DNA of 64,000 nt. It comes from Flaccisagitta enflata. Taxonomy: Eukaryota; Chaetognatha; Sagittoidea; Aphragmophora. The DNA lies in contig OZ231127.1 in the NCBI GenBank assembly GCA_965153355.1, positions 52,576,001 to 52,640,000 on the forward strand, written 5' to 3'. Shown piece by piece: positions 41,495-61,032 of the stretch. The notes beneath the pieces are model-generated. The model was not told the origin of the DNA. It saw nothing but the letters and a program-made list of their open reading frames with translations, and did not search any database. Positions within the stretch are counted from its first letter, which is position 1; the number at the start of each line of letters is the position of its first letter. The position numbers and the translations under genes were made by a program.

Positions 41495-41633
41495 CGTGAA
41501 AAACCGAATCTCTCTCTGAATGCAAAATTTTGCATTTCTAAACAAATGGCCTGTTTATTAAAAGTGTTTATACTGATGCCATGTTTCTCAAAATGCAAAA
41601 TTTTGAATTCAGAGACAGATTCGGTTTTTCACG
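41495..41633. repeat. 139-bp hairpin (inverted repeat), possible MITE
   Basis: The left arm CGTGAAAAACCGAATCTCTC...GCAAAATTTTGCATTT is mirrored by ...AAATGCAAAATTTTGAATTC, GAGACAGATTCGG and TTTTTCACG on the right. Arms are about 53 bp and highly similar. No target duplication could be made out. Confidence 0.7.
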
Positions 41634-42419
41634 CGAGACATGTCAATGCACAAGAATCAATTTTTATTAAAAATCCATCAATTTTGCATCCTTTCTTTTA
41701 ACTTTTCCCAAGCGTAAAGTAGAGAAAAATGCTTTTCTATGCAAAAAATTCATTATTATCAACCGCAAATCCCTTTTGTCAATAAAAAAATCTTTGAATA
41801 GATGAAATAAAAAAATATCGAATAAACTGCTTGACTTGTCAAATTGCATATTCGTTTGCACTGTGACTTAACAACAATTTTTTGGCTCTGGGATCTGGAT
41901 CAAGTGTGGCCGCCACCCACCTCGTATTCCATAGAAAATGTATGGGAGGGATTTTGTCCTCCATGCTTTCCTATGTGTTATCTTTAGGAAGGGGGTTGGT
42001 GGCGGGCATAGTTTATAACGGTCCAATGGGTAAATTTTTGTCATGGATCACCTGTACACATGATTTTGAGCTCTATCCGTCTGATAAAGAACTTTCGCAT
42101 GACTTTTGGTAAATTGTTGTTATGCTAGCGGGAATGTTGTTTATAATATCCGTGAAAACGGATCAACAAGGAATTATCAAGGCAAGTCTTTTTTGAACCC
42201 CCCCTCACCGTTTTTTTATTTCTTTTTTTTTCTTTCTTTTTTTGGCTTCTTTTAGAGTGGATTTAATGGCTCATCTCAATTCGATCACCAATTGTGGTAT
42301 TTACCTCTTCAAAACCTGGCGAGAGTTTCCTTTTCTATTCAAACTTTTCTTTTCAAAATTCCAACTTTTGTGGATTTGCACTTTTTCTGCCATTCGCCCA
42401 CACCTGAGATACCCCAATG
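41634..42419. other. Intergenic sequence, nothing recognised
   Basis: The open frame at 41882-42112 shows no recognisable domain and lacks an ATG at its start. Confidence 0.35.
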
Positions 42420-42621
42420 AAAAGAAAGAAAGAAAGAAGGAAAGAAAGAAACAAAGATAGAAAGAAACAAAGGAACAAAGAAACAAAGAAACAGACAAGA
42501 ATGAATGAATGAATGAATGAATGAATGAATGAATGAATGAATGAATGAATGAATGAATGAATGAATGAATGTATGAATGTATGAATGAAAATATGAAAGA
42601 ATGGAAGAATGAAAGAAAGAT

Positions 42622-42652
<31 letters not shown>

Positions 42653-42782
42653 AAGAAAGATAGAAAGATAGAAAGATAGAAAGAAAGAAGTGACATATAA
42701 AGAAGAACAGAAGAAGATGAAAAAAAATGTAGAAAGGGAGAAACGTTGAAGAAAAACATGAGATTAGGATGGGTAGACGGGA

Positions 42783-42824
<42 letters not shown>

Positions 42825-43004
42825 AGAGAAAGAGAAAGAGAAAGAGAAAGAGAAAGAGAGAGAGAAAGAGAAAGAGAGAGAGAAAGAAAAAGAAAAAGAC
42901 AGACAGACAGACAGACAGAGACACACACCATCCACACTCATAACACACACCTAACACACACATAACACACACATAACACACACACACACAAACACATAAC
43001 ACAC

Positions 43005-43073
<69 letters not shown>

Positions 43074-43080
43074 ACACACT
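42420..43080. repeat. 660-bp compound microsatellite
   Basis: GAAA units, GAAT units (about 42501-42585), GAAA/GATA units, a unique gap of about 100 bp (42687-42785), GA and GAAAGA units, CAGA units (42899-42918), then CA units with ATAA and AAC interruptions to 43080. Several adjoining motifs differ by one base, as expected when slippage spreads from one motif to the next. Confidence 0.95.
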
Positions 43081-43281
43081 GATCACACTGATCGAAAGAT
43101 TATTATAGACGGTAAGGAAAAATAACCTAATGATAGAAATACCGACAGTAAGTGAACAAGCGGTAATTAAAGAATATAAAATCGTAAAGCGATGTAAGTG
43201 TTGTATGTATCTGTTTGTCCGCAGGCTGGGTAGTAAACGAAAGAGACAGGGAATCCTGTGGCGTGATATGCAAGGAAATAA

Positions 43282-45845
43282 AGGGTGCTGGAGAGTCCAA
43301 CAAGGCCAGATATCAATACATAGGTTTTTAGGCTAGAAAATTTCTGATTTGAGATCAAGGACTAATTTTCTTTGCTGAAATGCAAGGGAACATGATTATT
43401 TACTTAAAAAAACATAGTTTTCCATATGAATATGGCTATATCTCTGATTTTTGACGTCACCTAAGTAAAAACACAATATTTCATAAGAGTCAAATTTGGT
43501 ACTAGCGCCATAGCTGCAGCAAAAACTGGTCATAGGATTAGCTTCCTCCTTGTCCAATTTGATCACAATGGTGGTACAAGTTGATTAGGGGCTTTGGAGA
43601 AACATCTACGCACACAAACTTTCACAAAGGCTTCAAATCTAAAACTCAACACTATTTTCTTGTTATTTTATGTTATATGGCCGTTAACCTAAAAAGTGAG
43701 AAAAATTACCAGTTTGAAGGTCAAAACACATTTTTTGCCTTGATCAGTTACTTATGACATTTATCTACCAATTGGACTTCTTTGCACCACCCTGCAAGGA
43801 AAACGGTTGTCATTTTGTTTGACCGACAATGCTCTTATCTATCGTTTGAAACCGCCTCAGCGCCGATGGCTATAAACAGCAGTCTTAATAGGGCATAAAT
43901 CTTGTCAATAAGCAGAATGTCTTGATTTAAGCTATTCAAGTTATGGAATCTGGCAAAGGAAGTGTCCTCTATCTATTTATCACCAATATTCCACTATATC
44001 TGGTGTTTACAGGCCTTTGGGGGGTTATCAAATGTATCAAAACAGGCCTATTTTGAGCGAATTTCGCCATCGAGGGCTAGAGAGGGTATTGTCTTTGGTG
44101 ACTTGCTACTCAGACACCAGTGCAAAAAGTGGTTATTTTTCTTGCTTAGGTGAAAGAGTAGACACAGAGCTTTCAAACAAGCCCTAATTTATTGATTTTA
44201 CTAATTTCCATCCCATCAAAATTCCATTACTAAGTTATGATAATTAGGGTTTCTCTTATAAGGGTGCTGAAGAGTCCAACAAGGCCAGATATCAATACAT
44301 AGGTTTTTAGGCTAGAAAATTTCTGATTTGAGATCAAGGACTAATTTTCTTTGCTGAAATGCAAGGGAACATGATTATTTACTTAAAAAAACATAGTTTT
44401 CCATATGAATATGGCTATATCTCTGATTTTTGACGTCACCTAAGTAAAAACACAATATTTCATAAGAGTCAAATTTGGTACTAGCGCCATAGCTGCAGCA
44501 AAAACTGGTCATAGGATTAGCTTCCTCCATGTCCAATTTGATCACAATGGTGGTACAAGTTGATTAGGGGCTTTGGAGAAACATCTACGCACACAAACTT
44601 TCACAAAGGCTTCAAATCTAAAACTCAACACTATTTTCTTGTTATTTTATGTTATATGGCCGTTAACCTAAAAAGTGAGAAAAATTACCAGTTTGAAGGT
44701 CAAAACACATTTTTTTGCCTTGATCAGTTACTTATGACATTTATCTACCAATTGGACTTCTTTGCACCACCCTGCAAGGAAAACGGTTGTCATTTTGTTT
44801 GACCGACAATGCTCTTATCTATCGTTTGAAACCGCCTCAGCGCCGATGGCTATAAACAGCAGTCTTAATAGGGCATAAATCTTGTCAATAAGCAGAATGT
44901 CTTGATTTAAGCTATTCAAGTTATGGAATCTGGCAAAGGAAGTGTCCTCTATCTATTTATCACCAATATTCCACTATATCTGGTGTTTACAGGCCTTTGG
45001 GGGGTTATCAAATGTATCAAAACAGGCCTATTTTGAGCGAATTTCGCCATCGAGGGCTAGAGAGGGTATTGTCTTTGGTGACTTGCTACTCAGACACCAG
45101 TGCAAAAAGTGGTTATTTTTCTTGCTTAGGTGAAAGAGTAGACACAGAGCTTTCAAACAAGCCCTAATTTATTGATTTTACTAATTTCCATCCCATCAAA
45201 ATTCCATTACTAAGTTATGATAATTAGGGTTTCTCTTATAAGGGTGCTGGAGAGTCCAACAAGGCCAGATATCAATACATAGGTTTTTAGGCTAGAAAAT
45301 TTCTGATTTGAGATCAAGGACTAATTTTCTTTGCTGAAATGCAAGGGAACATGATTATTTACTTAAAAAAACATAGTTTTCCATATGAATATGGCTATAT
45401 CTCTGATTTTTGACGTCACCTAAGTAAAAACACAATATTTCATAAGAGTCAAATTTGGTACTAGCGCCATAGCTGCAGCAAAAACTGGTCATAGGATTAG
45501 CTTCCTCCATGTCCAATTTGATCACAATGGTGGTACAAGTTGATTAGGGGCTTTGGAGAAACATCTACGCACACAAACTTTCACAAAGGCTTCAAATCTA
45601 AAACTCAACACTATTTTCTTGTTATTTTATGTTATATGGCCGTTAACCTAAAAAGTGAGAAAAATTACCAGTTTGAAGGTCAAAACACATTTTTTTGCCT
45701 TGATCAGTTACTTATGACATTTATCTACCAATTGGACTTCTTTGCACCACCCTGCAAGGAAAACGGTTGTCATTTTGTTTGACCGACAATGCTCTTATCT
45801 ATCGTTTGAAACCGCCTCAGCGCCGATGGCTATAAACAGCAGTCT
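43282..45845. repeat. Tandem array of a 980-bp unit, 2.6 copies
   Basis: Units begin AGGGTGCTG(G/A)(A/G)AGAGTCC at 43282, 44261 and 45241. Differences are few: a T-run of 6 in unit 1 and 7 in units 2-3, CTTGTCC in unit 1 against CATGTCC in units 2-3, and GCTGAAGAG only in unit 2. Units 2 and 3 are therefore closest. Unit 3 stops after AACAGCAGTCT (45845). Frames of 63 and 80 codons repeat with the units and lack recognisable domains. Confidence 0.95.
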
Positions 45846-46370
45846 AAAGAGAGAAATAAAGTGAAAAGGAGCCACAATTCAAGAATTTTGATCAATTTAT
45901 TATCAGAGGGAAGGCGCATAGCAGGAGGGACGCTTAGGACACACCGACCCTCAAAAGTTTTTGTCTAATGAGAAAATTCCTTCAGCCAAAGATTGATAAT
46001 TTTCGGATGAAAAAAAATTTAGCCTTGAAGTCTCTAGTCATGGCCAAGGGATTCTATGTTGGACGGTTTGCAAATTGATCTTTCATGATGCAAAATTTAG
46101 CAGAAACCTGCAAAGTCAGAGAAAAAGTATTAAAAAAAGTATATAAGAAATAGATTAAACATCCGAGCCAAAACTGAGAATAGGCTAAAAATACACTACC
46201 GAACTTCATCAAAGGCATTCCACGAAATTGTGTAAAAACGTTTTGAAGGAAAATAATTTGGAGAGAGTAAGAATGCAAATCGGTTTAAAACAACAAACGG
46301 AAGGGCGCAATGATTTCCGCCCGACAAATCACTCCCCAGGGCGGGTTTCAATGTTAAGAATTCCGGCCTC
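45846..46370. other. Intergenic sequence, nothing recognised
   Basis: AT-rich unique sequence. Confidence 0.4.
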
Positions 46371-46590
<220 letters not shown>

Positions 46591-46772
46591 TTATATCTGT
46601 ACGCTCCAGGGCGTGCTCCTGGTTTCTCAACAGAAGTTGACCCACTAGTCTTGCTGCTGCTATCCTTAGTAACGTTTTTGTTTGACCTGGTATATTTTTT
46701 CCCTTTTTTTTCACTCTTGCTTCTTTCCCGTAGTATTACATATATTTTTTTTGCGGTTTTGTACAGTTTTTA

Positions 46773-46976
46773 GTTGCGGACACGCAACTCTCTAAGAGGC
46801 TTTGTCCGTCCATCCATCTGTTGGTCCATTGGTCCGTCCATCGGTAACGATCAAGTCGAAAAGTTGGAAACGAGTGTTTTAGGAACTTATTGTGTATGCG
46901 TGTGTGTGGGAAGAGGGGCTGGGTGGGACGTGGGCTGTAGATGGGGGTTGGATGCCCCTGCCCACCCGTCCGCAAC
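46773..46976 (+). mobile_element. R2-family short TIR element, copy d
   Basis: 204 bp. Opens GTTGCGGACACGCAACTCTC after TA and closes CCCTGCCCACCCGTCCGCAAC before GA, so the 9-bp end GTTGCGGAC is exactly inverted. The interior has GAGGCTTTGTCCGTCCATCC, TTGGTCCATTGGTCCGTCC, GATCAAGTCGAAAAGTTGG and a GTGTGTGTGGGAAGAGGGGC block. The best-preserved long member of the family. Confidence 0.7.
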
Positions 46977-47704
46977 GATATTGTGACCCCGAGTCACATT
47001 TTTCATGCCACGGGGTGCTTCATAAGCTCAGCCTTCGCCGTTTTTGTGTTCTTTCTTTGTTATCCTTTGTTAAGCTTCGGCGTTCTGTTTGTTTTCCTCT
47101 TGTTTTCTTTCTCGCTGCTTTCATTTCTGCATTCTTCTGGCGCGATGCAAAATCTCCTCCTGCATTCCGCGAAATCCCAGAGGGAATTAGTTTTGAGCCT
47201 AGAGCTCGTGCTCCAAGATTACTTTCCGACTACCAGATGGTATTCAACGAATACCATTCAGGCAAAAGCATCTCTGTCGCAAAAAGTAGGTAAGCAGCGA
47301 TCTATATGTCTAGCGAGCACTGAGGGAGCATGTATTAAGCTGGAGAAAAAAAAAATCAATTGGCAAGGGGCAAGTTTTCAGACAATTGATGGAACTTTGT
47401 CATCTGTTGGGAAGCAAGCTTTCAATCGGCGACTGAGTTACCTAAATTTAAAGCACAGTAAGGGGACAAAGGCGTAGCCGGAAAGTAGAATTCGAGCAAG
47501 CAAGCAATCAACTGAATGCAGCACTTCAAGAGCCAATTGGAAATTGCATTAGTGACAACCAGAGCCGAAAATGACAAATGGCATCGACGCGTTGATTTTC
47601 TTCGCCGTTGCCATTGAAACCAATAAGCCAGGCAATTTGTCAGCCGTTCTTTTTTTCCGGCTTTTGATGTCTCTTTTGTGGCTTTCTGTTCGCCTGGATT
47701 CCAA
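46977..47704. other. Intergenic sequence, nothing recognised
   Basis: Overlapping open frames at 46892-47477 have no recognisable domain and begin inside the R2 element. Confidence 0.4.
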
Positions 47705-47907
<203 letters not shown>

Positions 47908-48157
47908 CTTTCGGCATGAACCCATTGTTGTTTTCGTTGTACTCTTTCTTTTCATCGTAAGATTTACACCTGCGCAAGAAGTTTTCACCAAACGTGTAAA
48001 TATACAAACGGGAGGCATTAGTGGAAATCGATCAGGTTGAGTGTTGAAAGATAGGGCGGAGTTTAGGAGAAAAAAACCTGCAAACCAAAAACGGGGTGGG
48101 GGGCTGAGAAATGGGGTTGAGGTAGGGATGAGAGGGTGCGAGTTGTGGAAAGAATGA

Positions 48158-48307
<150 letters not shown>

Positions 48308-48463
48308 AGAAATGTCTGCCTACCATTGGCTATCTGTGTCTGTTGAAGGTCTCTATTTAACTGTCTGTCTCTCCGTCTATGAGGCCGCATCCATTGTTAT
48401 ATGGTACAGCTTGGATTTTTCTTTTCCTCGCGATTGTTTTTGTGTTTGTTTTTCCCGCCCTCA

Positions 48464-48655
48464 CTCGACACCAATTTTCCCCGCCTTCAATCGATAACAC
48501 ATCTCTTTTTCCCCCGAACTTTTTTAACCCCAACTGCCAAACTCCACATCCCGTCCTACAACCCCGTCCTCCATTAGCAAGTCACTTACTCCATCTACTC
48601 GACACCAGTTTTCCCCACCTTCTATCGATAACACATCTTTTTCTCCTGATCTTTA
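48464..48655. repeat. Direct repeat, about 58 bp, offset 134 bp
   Basis: CTCGACACCAATTTTCCCCG...ATCGATAACACATC at 48464 recurs at 48598 as CTCGACACCAGTTTTCCCCA...ATCGATAACACATC. Confidence 0.85.
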
Positions 48656-48808
48656 TTGCATCCCAGTGGCCACACTCCAGATGGCATGGTAGGACCATTT
48701 CCACATGCTCCGGTTTACAAATCGACTTCTATTTCCATCTAGTCGTGATGTTTCTTTTGCGATTACCTTAGTCAAGCTCAAGCTCTCTGTTCCTCTCCTT
48801 TTTTTTAA

Positions 48809-48979
48809 GTCGTATGCACGCGACTCAGAAACCCGCTATTTCGGTCCGTCTGTCCGTCCGTCCATTCGTCCATCTATCTGTTGCAATTAGCTTTTTCAGC
48901 GTTTACAGGCGGTTTTTGCATTACTGTGCCTGCTTGGGTAAGCCACTTTTATCCCTGCCCTTGTCCGCACGTACGCGAC
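48809..48979 (+). mobile_element. R2-family short TIR element, copy e
   Basis: 171 bp. Opens GTCGTATGCACGCGACTCAG and closes CCCTTGTCCGCACGTACGCGAC. The interior has GGTCCGTCTGTCCGTCCGTCC. Flanked by AA on the left and TT on the right rather than TA. Confidence 0.6.
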
Positions 48980-49327
48980 TTGGGTAGCCGTGTGTCCAGC
49001 CTTGTTCTTTGTCTACGTGCAAATATTTTTTTTCCTTTCGCTAAGAAAAAAAAATTACATATTTAACTGTCTGGCCTTACGCTAAATTTTGCTCATCATA
49101 AATCGGTGAGAAAACGTAGAGATGATAATCGAGTCGGTGAATTCTTTCGAACGAACGAACAGAAGTCATGATCTGTTTGGTCAATTTGCTACGACTATCA
49201 ATCAACGCCAGGTGAAGGGGAACGAGGTTGGGGTGGGGGAGGGCCGAGGGGAAGACAGGGGAGAGGTGAAGAAGGAAAGGCAGTGAGGAGCGGAGTCAAG
49301 CGAGAGAGAGTAAAGAAGATGTAAAGT
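48980..49327. other. Unique sequence, nothing recognised
   Basis: The last 130 bp are purine-rich and grade into the GAA tract. Confidence 0.4.
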
Positions 49328-49835
49328 TGAAGAAGAGGAAGAAGAAGAAGGAGAAGAAGAAAGAGAAGAAGAAGGAGGAGAAGGAGAAGAAGAAGAAGAA
49401 GAAGAAGAAGAAGAAGAAGGAGAAGGAGAAGAAGAAGGAGGAGAAGGAGAAGGAGAAGAAGAAGCAGGAGCAGGAGAGGAAGAAGGAGAGGGAGAAGGAG
49501 AAGGAGAAGGAGAAGGAGAAGAAAAAAGAAAGAGGAAAAGAAAGAGAAAAAGAAAGAAAAGAAAAAGAAAAAGAAAAAGAAAAAGGAGGCGGAGGCGGAG
49601 AAGGAGGATAAGAAGAAGAATGGGGAAAAGATTGAGTGAGAGAATTTTGGAGAAGAAGAAGAAGAAGAAGAAGAAGAAGAAGAAGAAGAAGAAGAAGAAG
49701 AAGACGAAGAAGAAGAAGACGAACAAGAAGAAGAAGAAGAAGAAGAATCAAGAAGAAGAATCAAGAAGAAGAATCAAAAAGAAGAAGAATTAAGAAGAAG
49801 AAGAATTAAGAAGAATTAAGAAGAAAGAAAACAAG
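49328..49835. repeat. Homopurine GAA/GAAGGA tract, about 510 bp
   Basis: Imperfect GAA, GGA and AAGGAG units, almost all purine on the + strand. Long GAA tracts of this kind can form triplex DNA; that is inference here. Confidence 0.93.
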
Positions 49836-50473
49836 AACAAGAAGACGAGGCCAAAGATGGGAGGTGGGACGGAAGATGCGAGAAGATGAAATGAGTAGCA
49901 AGAACAAAAGTTATTACATGTCTCTTTTCTTCTCTCTCTTGACTATTTGAAACAAATCCGAGTAACTCATTGCTGGTCGAGAAAAGTTGTGACCCTGAAT
50001 ATTATAACATATTTCGGGATCACGAGAAATTGGGTGAAGAAGACTTTAAGAAGCGGAGAGAAAAGAGGAGGAAGAGATAGAAGGAGAAGCTTCAAGAAGG
50101 TCTCCATCAATCCGGACACTTCTTCAATCTTTGGCCTTCTATGTGTATAACCTCTTCTTTTTTTTTTACCCTCAGCTGTCGTTTTGTTTTAATTTCTTTT
50201 TTTTTTTTCATTTTTGCTCCATCATACTGTTTTGATATCAAAACAACTGCAAATATCAAGTTAGGTGCGAAACAATCTGGCGATAAATTCACTTGCGCCT
50301 CGCAACGCTGTTCTTCAACATCACAACTTCAAAACTACTTTATTACAAAGGAGGCAAAAAAAATCGTGATCTTGGTGGCGACAACCAATTTGCTTGTCCT
50401 GTCGACAATGTTGCAACAATCACCGTCGGACATGACAGAGAATTATTGAGAATCATTATCATGTCTGTCTCCA
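49836..50473. other. Intergenic sequence, nothing recognised
   Basis: Unique sequence with T-runs near 50158 and 50200. Confidence 0.4.
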
Positions 50474-51005
50474 GATGGACCGTTTGGGTGCTTCACATAG
50501 CAAAAGTAGTTTGTTTCTTTTTGCCCTCTTACCTAATGTGGAGTGGTTAATTTTAAGACCCTTACCATTTTTTTTTTATCAAAAATCATTTATCTTCCGT
50601 TTTTTAGAAAATTGTTTTTGAGGGCCTAATTTGCATAATGCAGTGGGATATAACAATATGCTGATATTGTTTGAATGAGCTTATAAAAATTTCTATTTTT
50701 CAATGAATTACAATTCTGCCTTTTCATAAGCTTTTTTATAGCTTATGTTGTAATATTTTAATTTATTTTTACGAGCATTATAATTTTCTAAAACAAATAT
50801 TTGTCCTTTTTGTAACAAAACTGCACAGGATTTTGCTGAATTCTGGTAAATCTGTGGAAACTTAAAGGCCAAAACAAAAACGGAAAATGAAGGAATTTTG
50901 AAAAAAAGAAAATGGTCATCTTCATGATTTTTGCTCCTCCACATTACCTAAGTAGGGTGAAGGGATACTCCCAACTTTTGCTATGCGAAGCACGCAAATG
51001 GACCG
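50474..51005. repeat. Degenerate inverted repeat of about 530 bp
   Basis: The left arm (ATGGACCGTTTGGGTGCTTC, ACATAGCAAAAGT, TTACCTAATGTGGAG) is mirrored at the right end (CTCCACATTACCTAAG, ACTTTTGCTATGCGAAGCAC, GCAAATGGACC, partly rearranged at the tip). The inner arms are AT-rich and only loosely alike. Possibly an old foldback element. No target duplication is visible. Confidence 0.6.
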
Positions 51006-52179
51006 TGAGAGCAACTGAGGGAGAAGGAAAAGGAAAATTAAAAGATATTTTTCTACTTTTCTGCTGGCGGAAGTTTTATCCGTAAAAAAAGCGAAGAAAA
51101 ATGTTTTGGTTATCATAAATGGCGAAAATTAGGAAGGACCAGAGTTTGAAGATTGTATTTATAATTTTGTTATGATAATTTGGCCTAAAAGCTTTTGAGA
51201 ATTCATAAAAGAGCATCGATGATGTTAACTAAATAAAAATCAATTTCTATTTTCACGTCTTTATATGTAAAAAGTTCATCTGAAAAAAAACTCTATACGA
51301 TTTTTTCAAATTCAAAATTTTACTAGGAAATCTTATATAAAATACATTGATAATTTAGGTTGCTAATAAAAATACAAAGGTTTTCTGATGATTGCAAATT
51401 TTGTATCTTCATCTGGATGTAAACTTCAGTATCACTGATTTATCAAATACAGGATTTTTGTCCAGACGTATAACGTTACATCAGTCCATAATGAGACCGC
51501 AGCAAGAGCGTTAGTGTTAGTGCTACCCTGAACACTTCAGAAATGCTTTGAAATTAATTTTCCCATCCTATCCTAGCCTCATAGTCATGAAGTTACCATG
51601 AAACCTAAGCAAAATTGTGCGCGTTTTGTTGTCGCGTCCCTCGGCCGTCTGGTATTTATCGCGTCTTCGTTACGAAAGCTTGAACTTGAAGAAACTGACT
51701 TTCGTAAGCATTCGAGTTGTCGTCAAGATTAGCAAACGACTTCATATAAATATTGTATTGGCTAGATAAAAATTGCAACAACCCCTACCTTCATTTTTTT
51801 AAGTACTTCATAATTGATTTTGTAATCATTTTGTTTTTGTTTTATTTATTCAAAGTGATAATTTTGTAATGTATCAATTGATGATTTTTCTATTCCACCT
51901 TTTCAAAAAAATCTTTATGAAAAATGTATATAAATCTTTTAAAAGATAAATATTTAAGGAAAAAAAATTGAAGTGTATCAGTATCCACTATCCAAGGTAT
52001 TGAACTACTTTCAGTCAAGATGGTATTCTAATGCAAATAACTTGGAAGATCTTTTCGCCGTCGCCGTCGCCATCTTTTTCATCTTTACGATTATGTCCTA
52101 ATGTCTAGAAGTCTTTCGTTGTTTTCTTTCTACGATCGTGACACTCCAAACATCCGTGTGTAATGTCTTTTTGCTCTCC

Positions 52180-52180
<1 letters not shown>
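51006..52180. other. AT-rich intergenic sequence, nothing recognised
   Basis: No exon, terminus or tandem structure seen. Confidence 0.4.
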
Positions 52181-52455
<275 letters not shown>

Positions 52456-52536
52456 AGGTGACTTCTCTTCGGCATTGAGACACATTAAAGTCACTTCCTC
52501 TCTTATCAACGCAAATGGACACTCTTTTTTCGTCGC

Positions 52537-52639
<103 letters not shown>

Positions 52640-52794
52640 AGGGAAAGTGAGAGAGAAAGTCCTGATCTCCTCTCGTCCTATGCATTTCAAGCGTGGATTT
52701 TTCGTAGATGAAGAGTCAACAAAATTCTTTTCTCTCTTTTCTTTTTTCCCGTTTATTCGTTTATTCGTTTATTCGCCGCGCCGCCACCCCGCAG

Positions 52795-53172
<378 letters not shown>

Positions 53173-53298
53173 TTATCTCTCTTCAAAAATTGTTACATCC
53201 TTCAGTCTTTACTCTCAACTTTTTTGTCCCTTCTTCCATCTATCCCACATATTTTTTTTAATTTTCCTTTCGACTACTTTTTTCTTTCTCTCTAATTC

Positions 53299-58063
<4,765 letters not shown>

Positions 58064-58083
58064 TTGTTTTTTGTTTTTGGTTT

Positions 58084-58985
<902 letters not shown>

Positions 58986-59080
58986 TCATTCATTCGTTCA
59001 TTCATTCATTCATTCATTCATTCATTTATTCATTCATTCATTCATTCAGTCATTCATTCATTCATTCATTCGTTCATTTA
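58986..59080. repeat. (CATT)n tetranucleotide repeat
   Basis: About 22 CATT units with CGTT, TATT and CAGT variants. Confidence 0.95.
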
Positions 59081-59130
59081 AAGGAACGTTGCCAAACTGA
59101 AACATTCCTAGGCACCCTTCTAACTAATTA

Positions 59131-59230
59131 CAACTGAACCTCGCTCAAACGTAACAGAACGAATTGAATTCCGTTTAAGCGGAATTCACCTGAGTTGCAA
59201 AATTTTGGGTTACAAAAATTAGAGTAAAAG
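59131..59230. mobile_element. Partial MITE, CAACTGAACCTCGC type
   Basis: CAACTGAACCTCGCTCAAAC, then CGTTTAAGCGGAATTCACCTG. The opening resembles the inverse of the right terminus of the element at 28840-29012 (CAGTTGAACCCTGC). The opposite end is not found. Confidence 0.35.
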
Positions 59231-59365
59231 TATGCTGATGCATAAGTGGCTTTTCCGCATTTGTCCTGTGGTGTTTGACCCCAGATATTCTCTCTAGCTT
59301 TCTATGTCTCTAGCTTTCTTTGTCTCTAGCTTTCTTTGTCTATAGCTTTCTTTGTCTCTGCCTTT

Positions 59366-59759
<394 letters not shown>

Positions 59760-59984
59760 CTTTCACGTGTAAGTTTGGCCCATGACGATCAAAAGGAAAA
59801 ATTCCTGAAATCAATTTTCCGACTTTGTTATTGTTTTCGTTCGCTTCATCATAAATCAGATTTGCATACCGTGGTACAATTCTAATATTGGTCTCTCCGA
59901 TGGTTGACTTGCGTTCTCACGGTAGATGGGGATGTGTGCTCATTTCTCTTTGTCAGTTCGTCTGTTTCCCACTCTATCTCTACT

Positions 59985-60167
<183 letters not shown>

Positions 60168-60785
60168 ATATTCTTTCGAGCAAACACTTGACTGTCTCTT
60201 TGAGCGGTACTTTCCCTGTCTAGCCTGGCAGTCCCGGTCTAAGTTCCGATTGATTCTAGACCGCTTTAAGTCTTAATTTTACGAACGATTTATGCAAAGT
60301 GATGTTGATCTTCCCGACTCTTCACTTTTTTTTTCGAATGAGAAAAGTTCAAAATTGAATAAAGGAGACATTTTACGATCACTTGAATCGGAATGAATTG
60401 GGTTGTAAAACACGGGCAAACTTTGTTCAGATTGATTTAACAGTCCATTGGATATCTGTTTTCGTTGTCGAGATAACAAGGTGCGGAAGAAGTAGCAACC
60501 AGTAATTTTAAGTGATGTCAAGTGTTCCACAAAAATGCGGTCTTTGGTCTCAGTCATAAGTCATAACCAGTGGTCAAATTGATAACTACACTGTCTACAC
60601 AGCTCATTTGTTCGCTAAATGTTTCACATGTCGGATTACAATCTGAGCAATCAATTCATCATGTACACCAATCAATCAAATAATCTTGGTCCCATAGAAA
60701 GGTATTTGCCAAAAGTCCAACAATCAATCAATCAAGTTTACTATCGCTCGATGCTTTACAACTGCCATTTTTCCTTTTCTTACAG
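60168..60785. other. Intergenic or intronic sequence
   Basis: Ends with a good acceptor, TTTTTCCTTTTCTTACAG, at 60785. CAAT-rich runs (AATCAATCAATCAA) lie near 60725. Confidence 0.4.
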
Positions 60786-61032
60786 ATTATGAAGTGGATC
60801 GTCCGTATCTCGGCACTTCATCATCAACGCTTAAAAACCATGTGAAACACGGATTGACCCCGTTCCTCCCCGCCGTTTGGTCGTCCAAACTACCCCTTCA
60901 AGCATTTTCGTTTCGTTCATCCAGGCTGCAGCTGCGTGCACGTGATGCTCAGCAGAGCTATGACGCGGGTAGGAGCATCCATTTGTGCGAGATATTGACG
61001 ACATTTCACTGACAAACCGTAATATCAGAGAA

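Noticed and set aside
42301-43086. 261-codon minus-strand frame rich in Phe-Leu-Ser
   Set aside because: Translation of the GAAA/GAAT/GA/CA compound microsatellite.
44560-45782. 80-codon frame in tandem units 2 and 3 of the 980-bp array
   Set aside because: Lost in unit 1 by a one-base T-run difference; not a recognised protein.
46892-47477. Overlapping 133- and 178-codon frames
   Set aside because: They begin inside the R2 mobile element and show no recognisable domain or consistent codon pattern.
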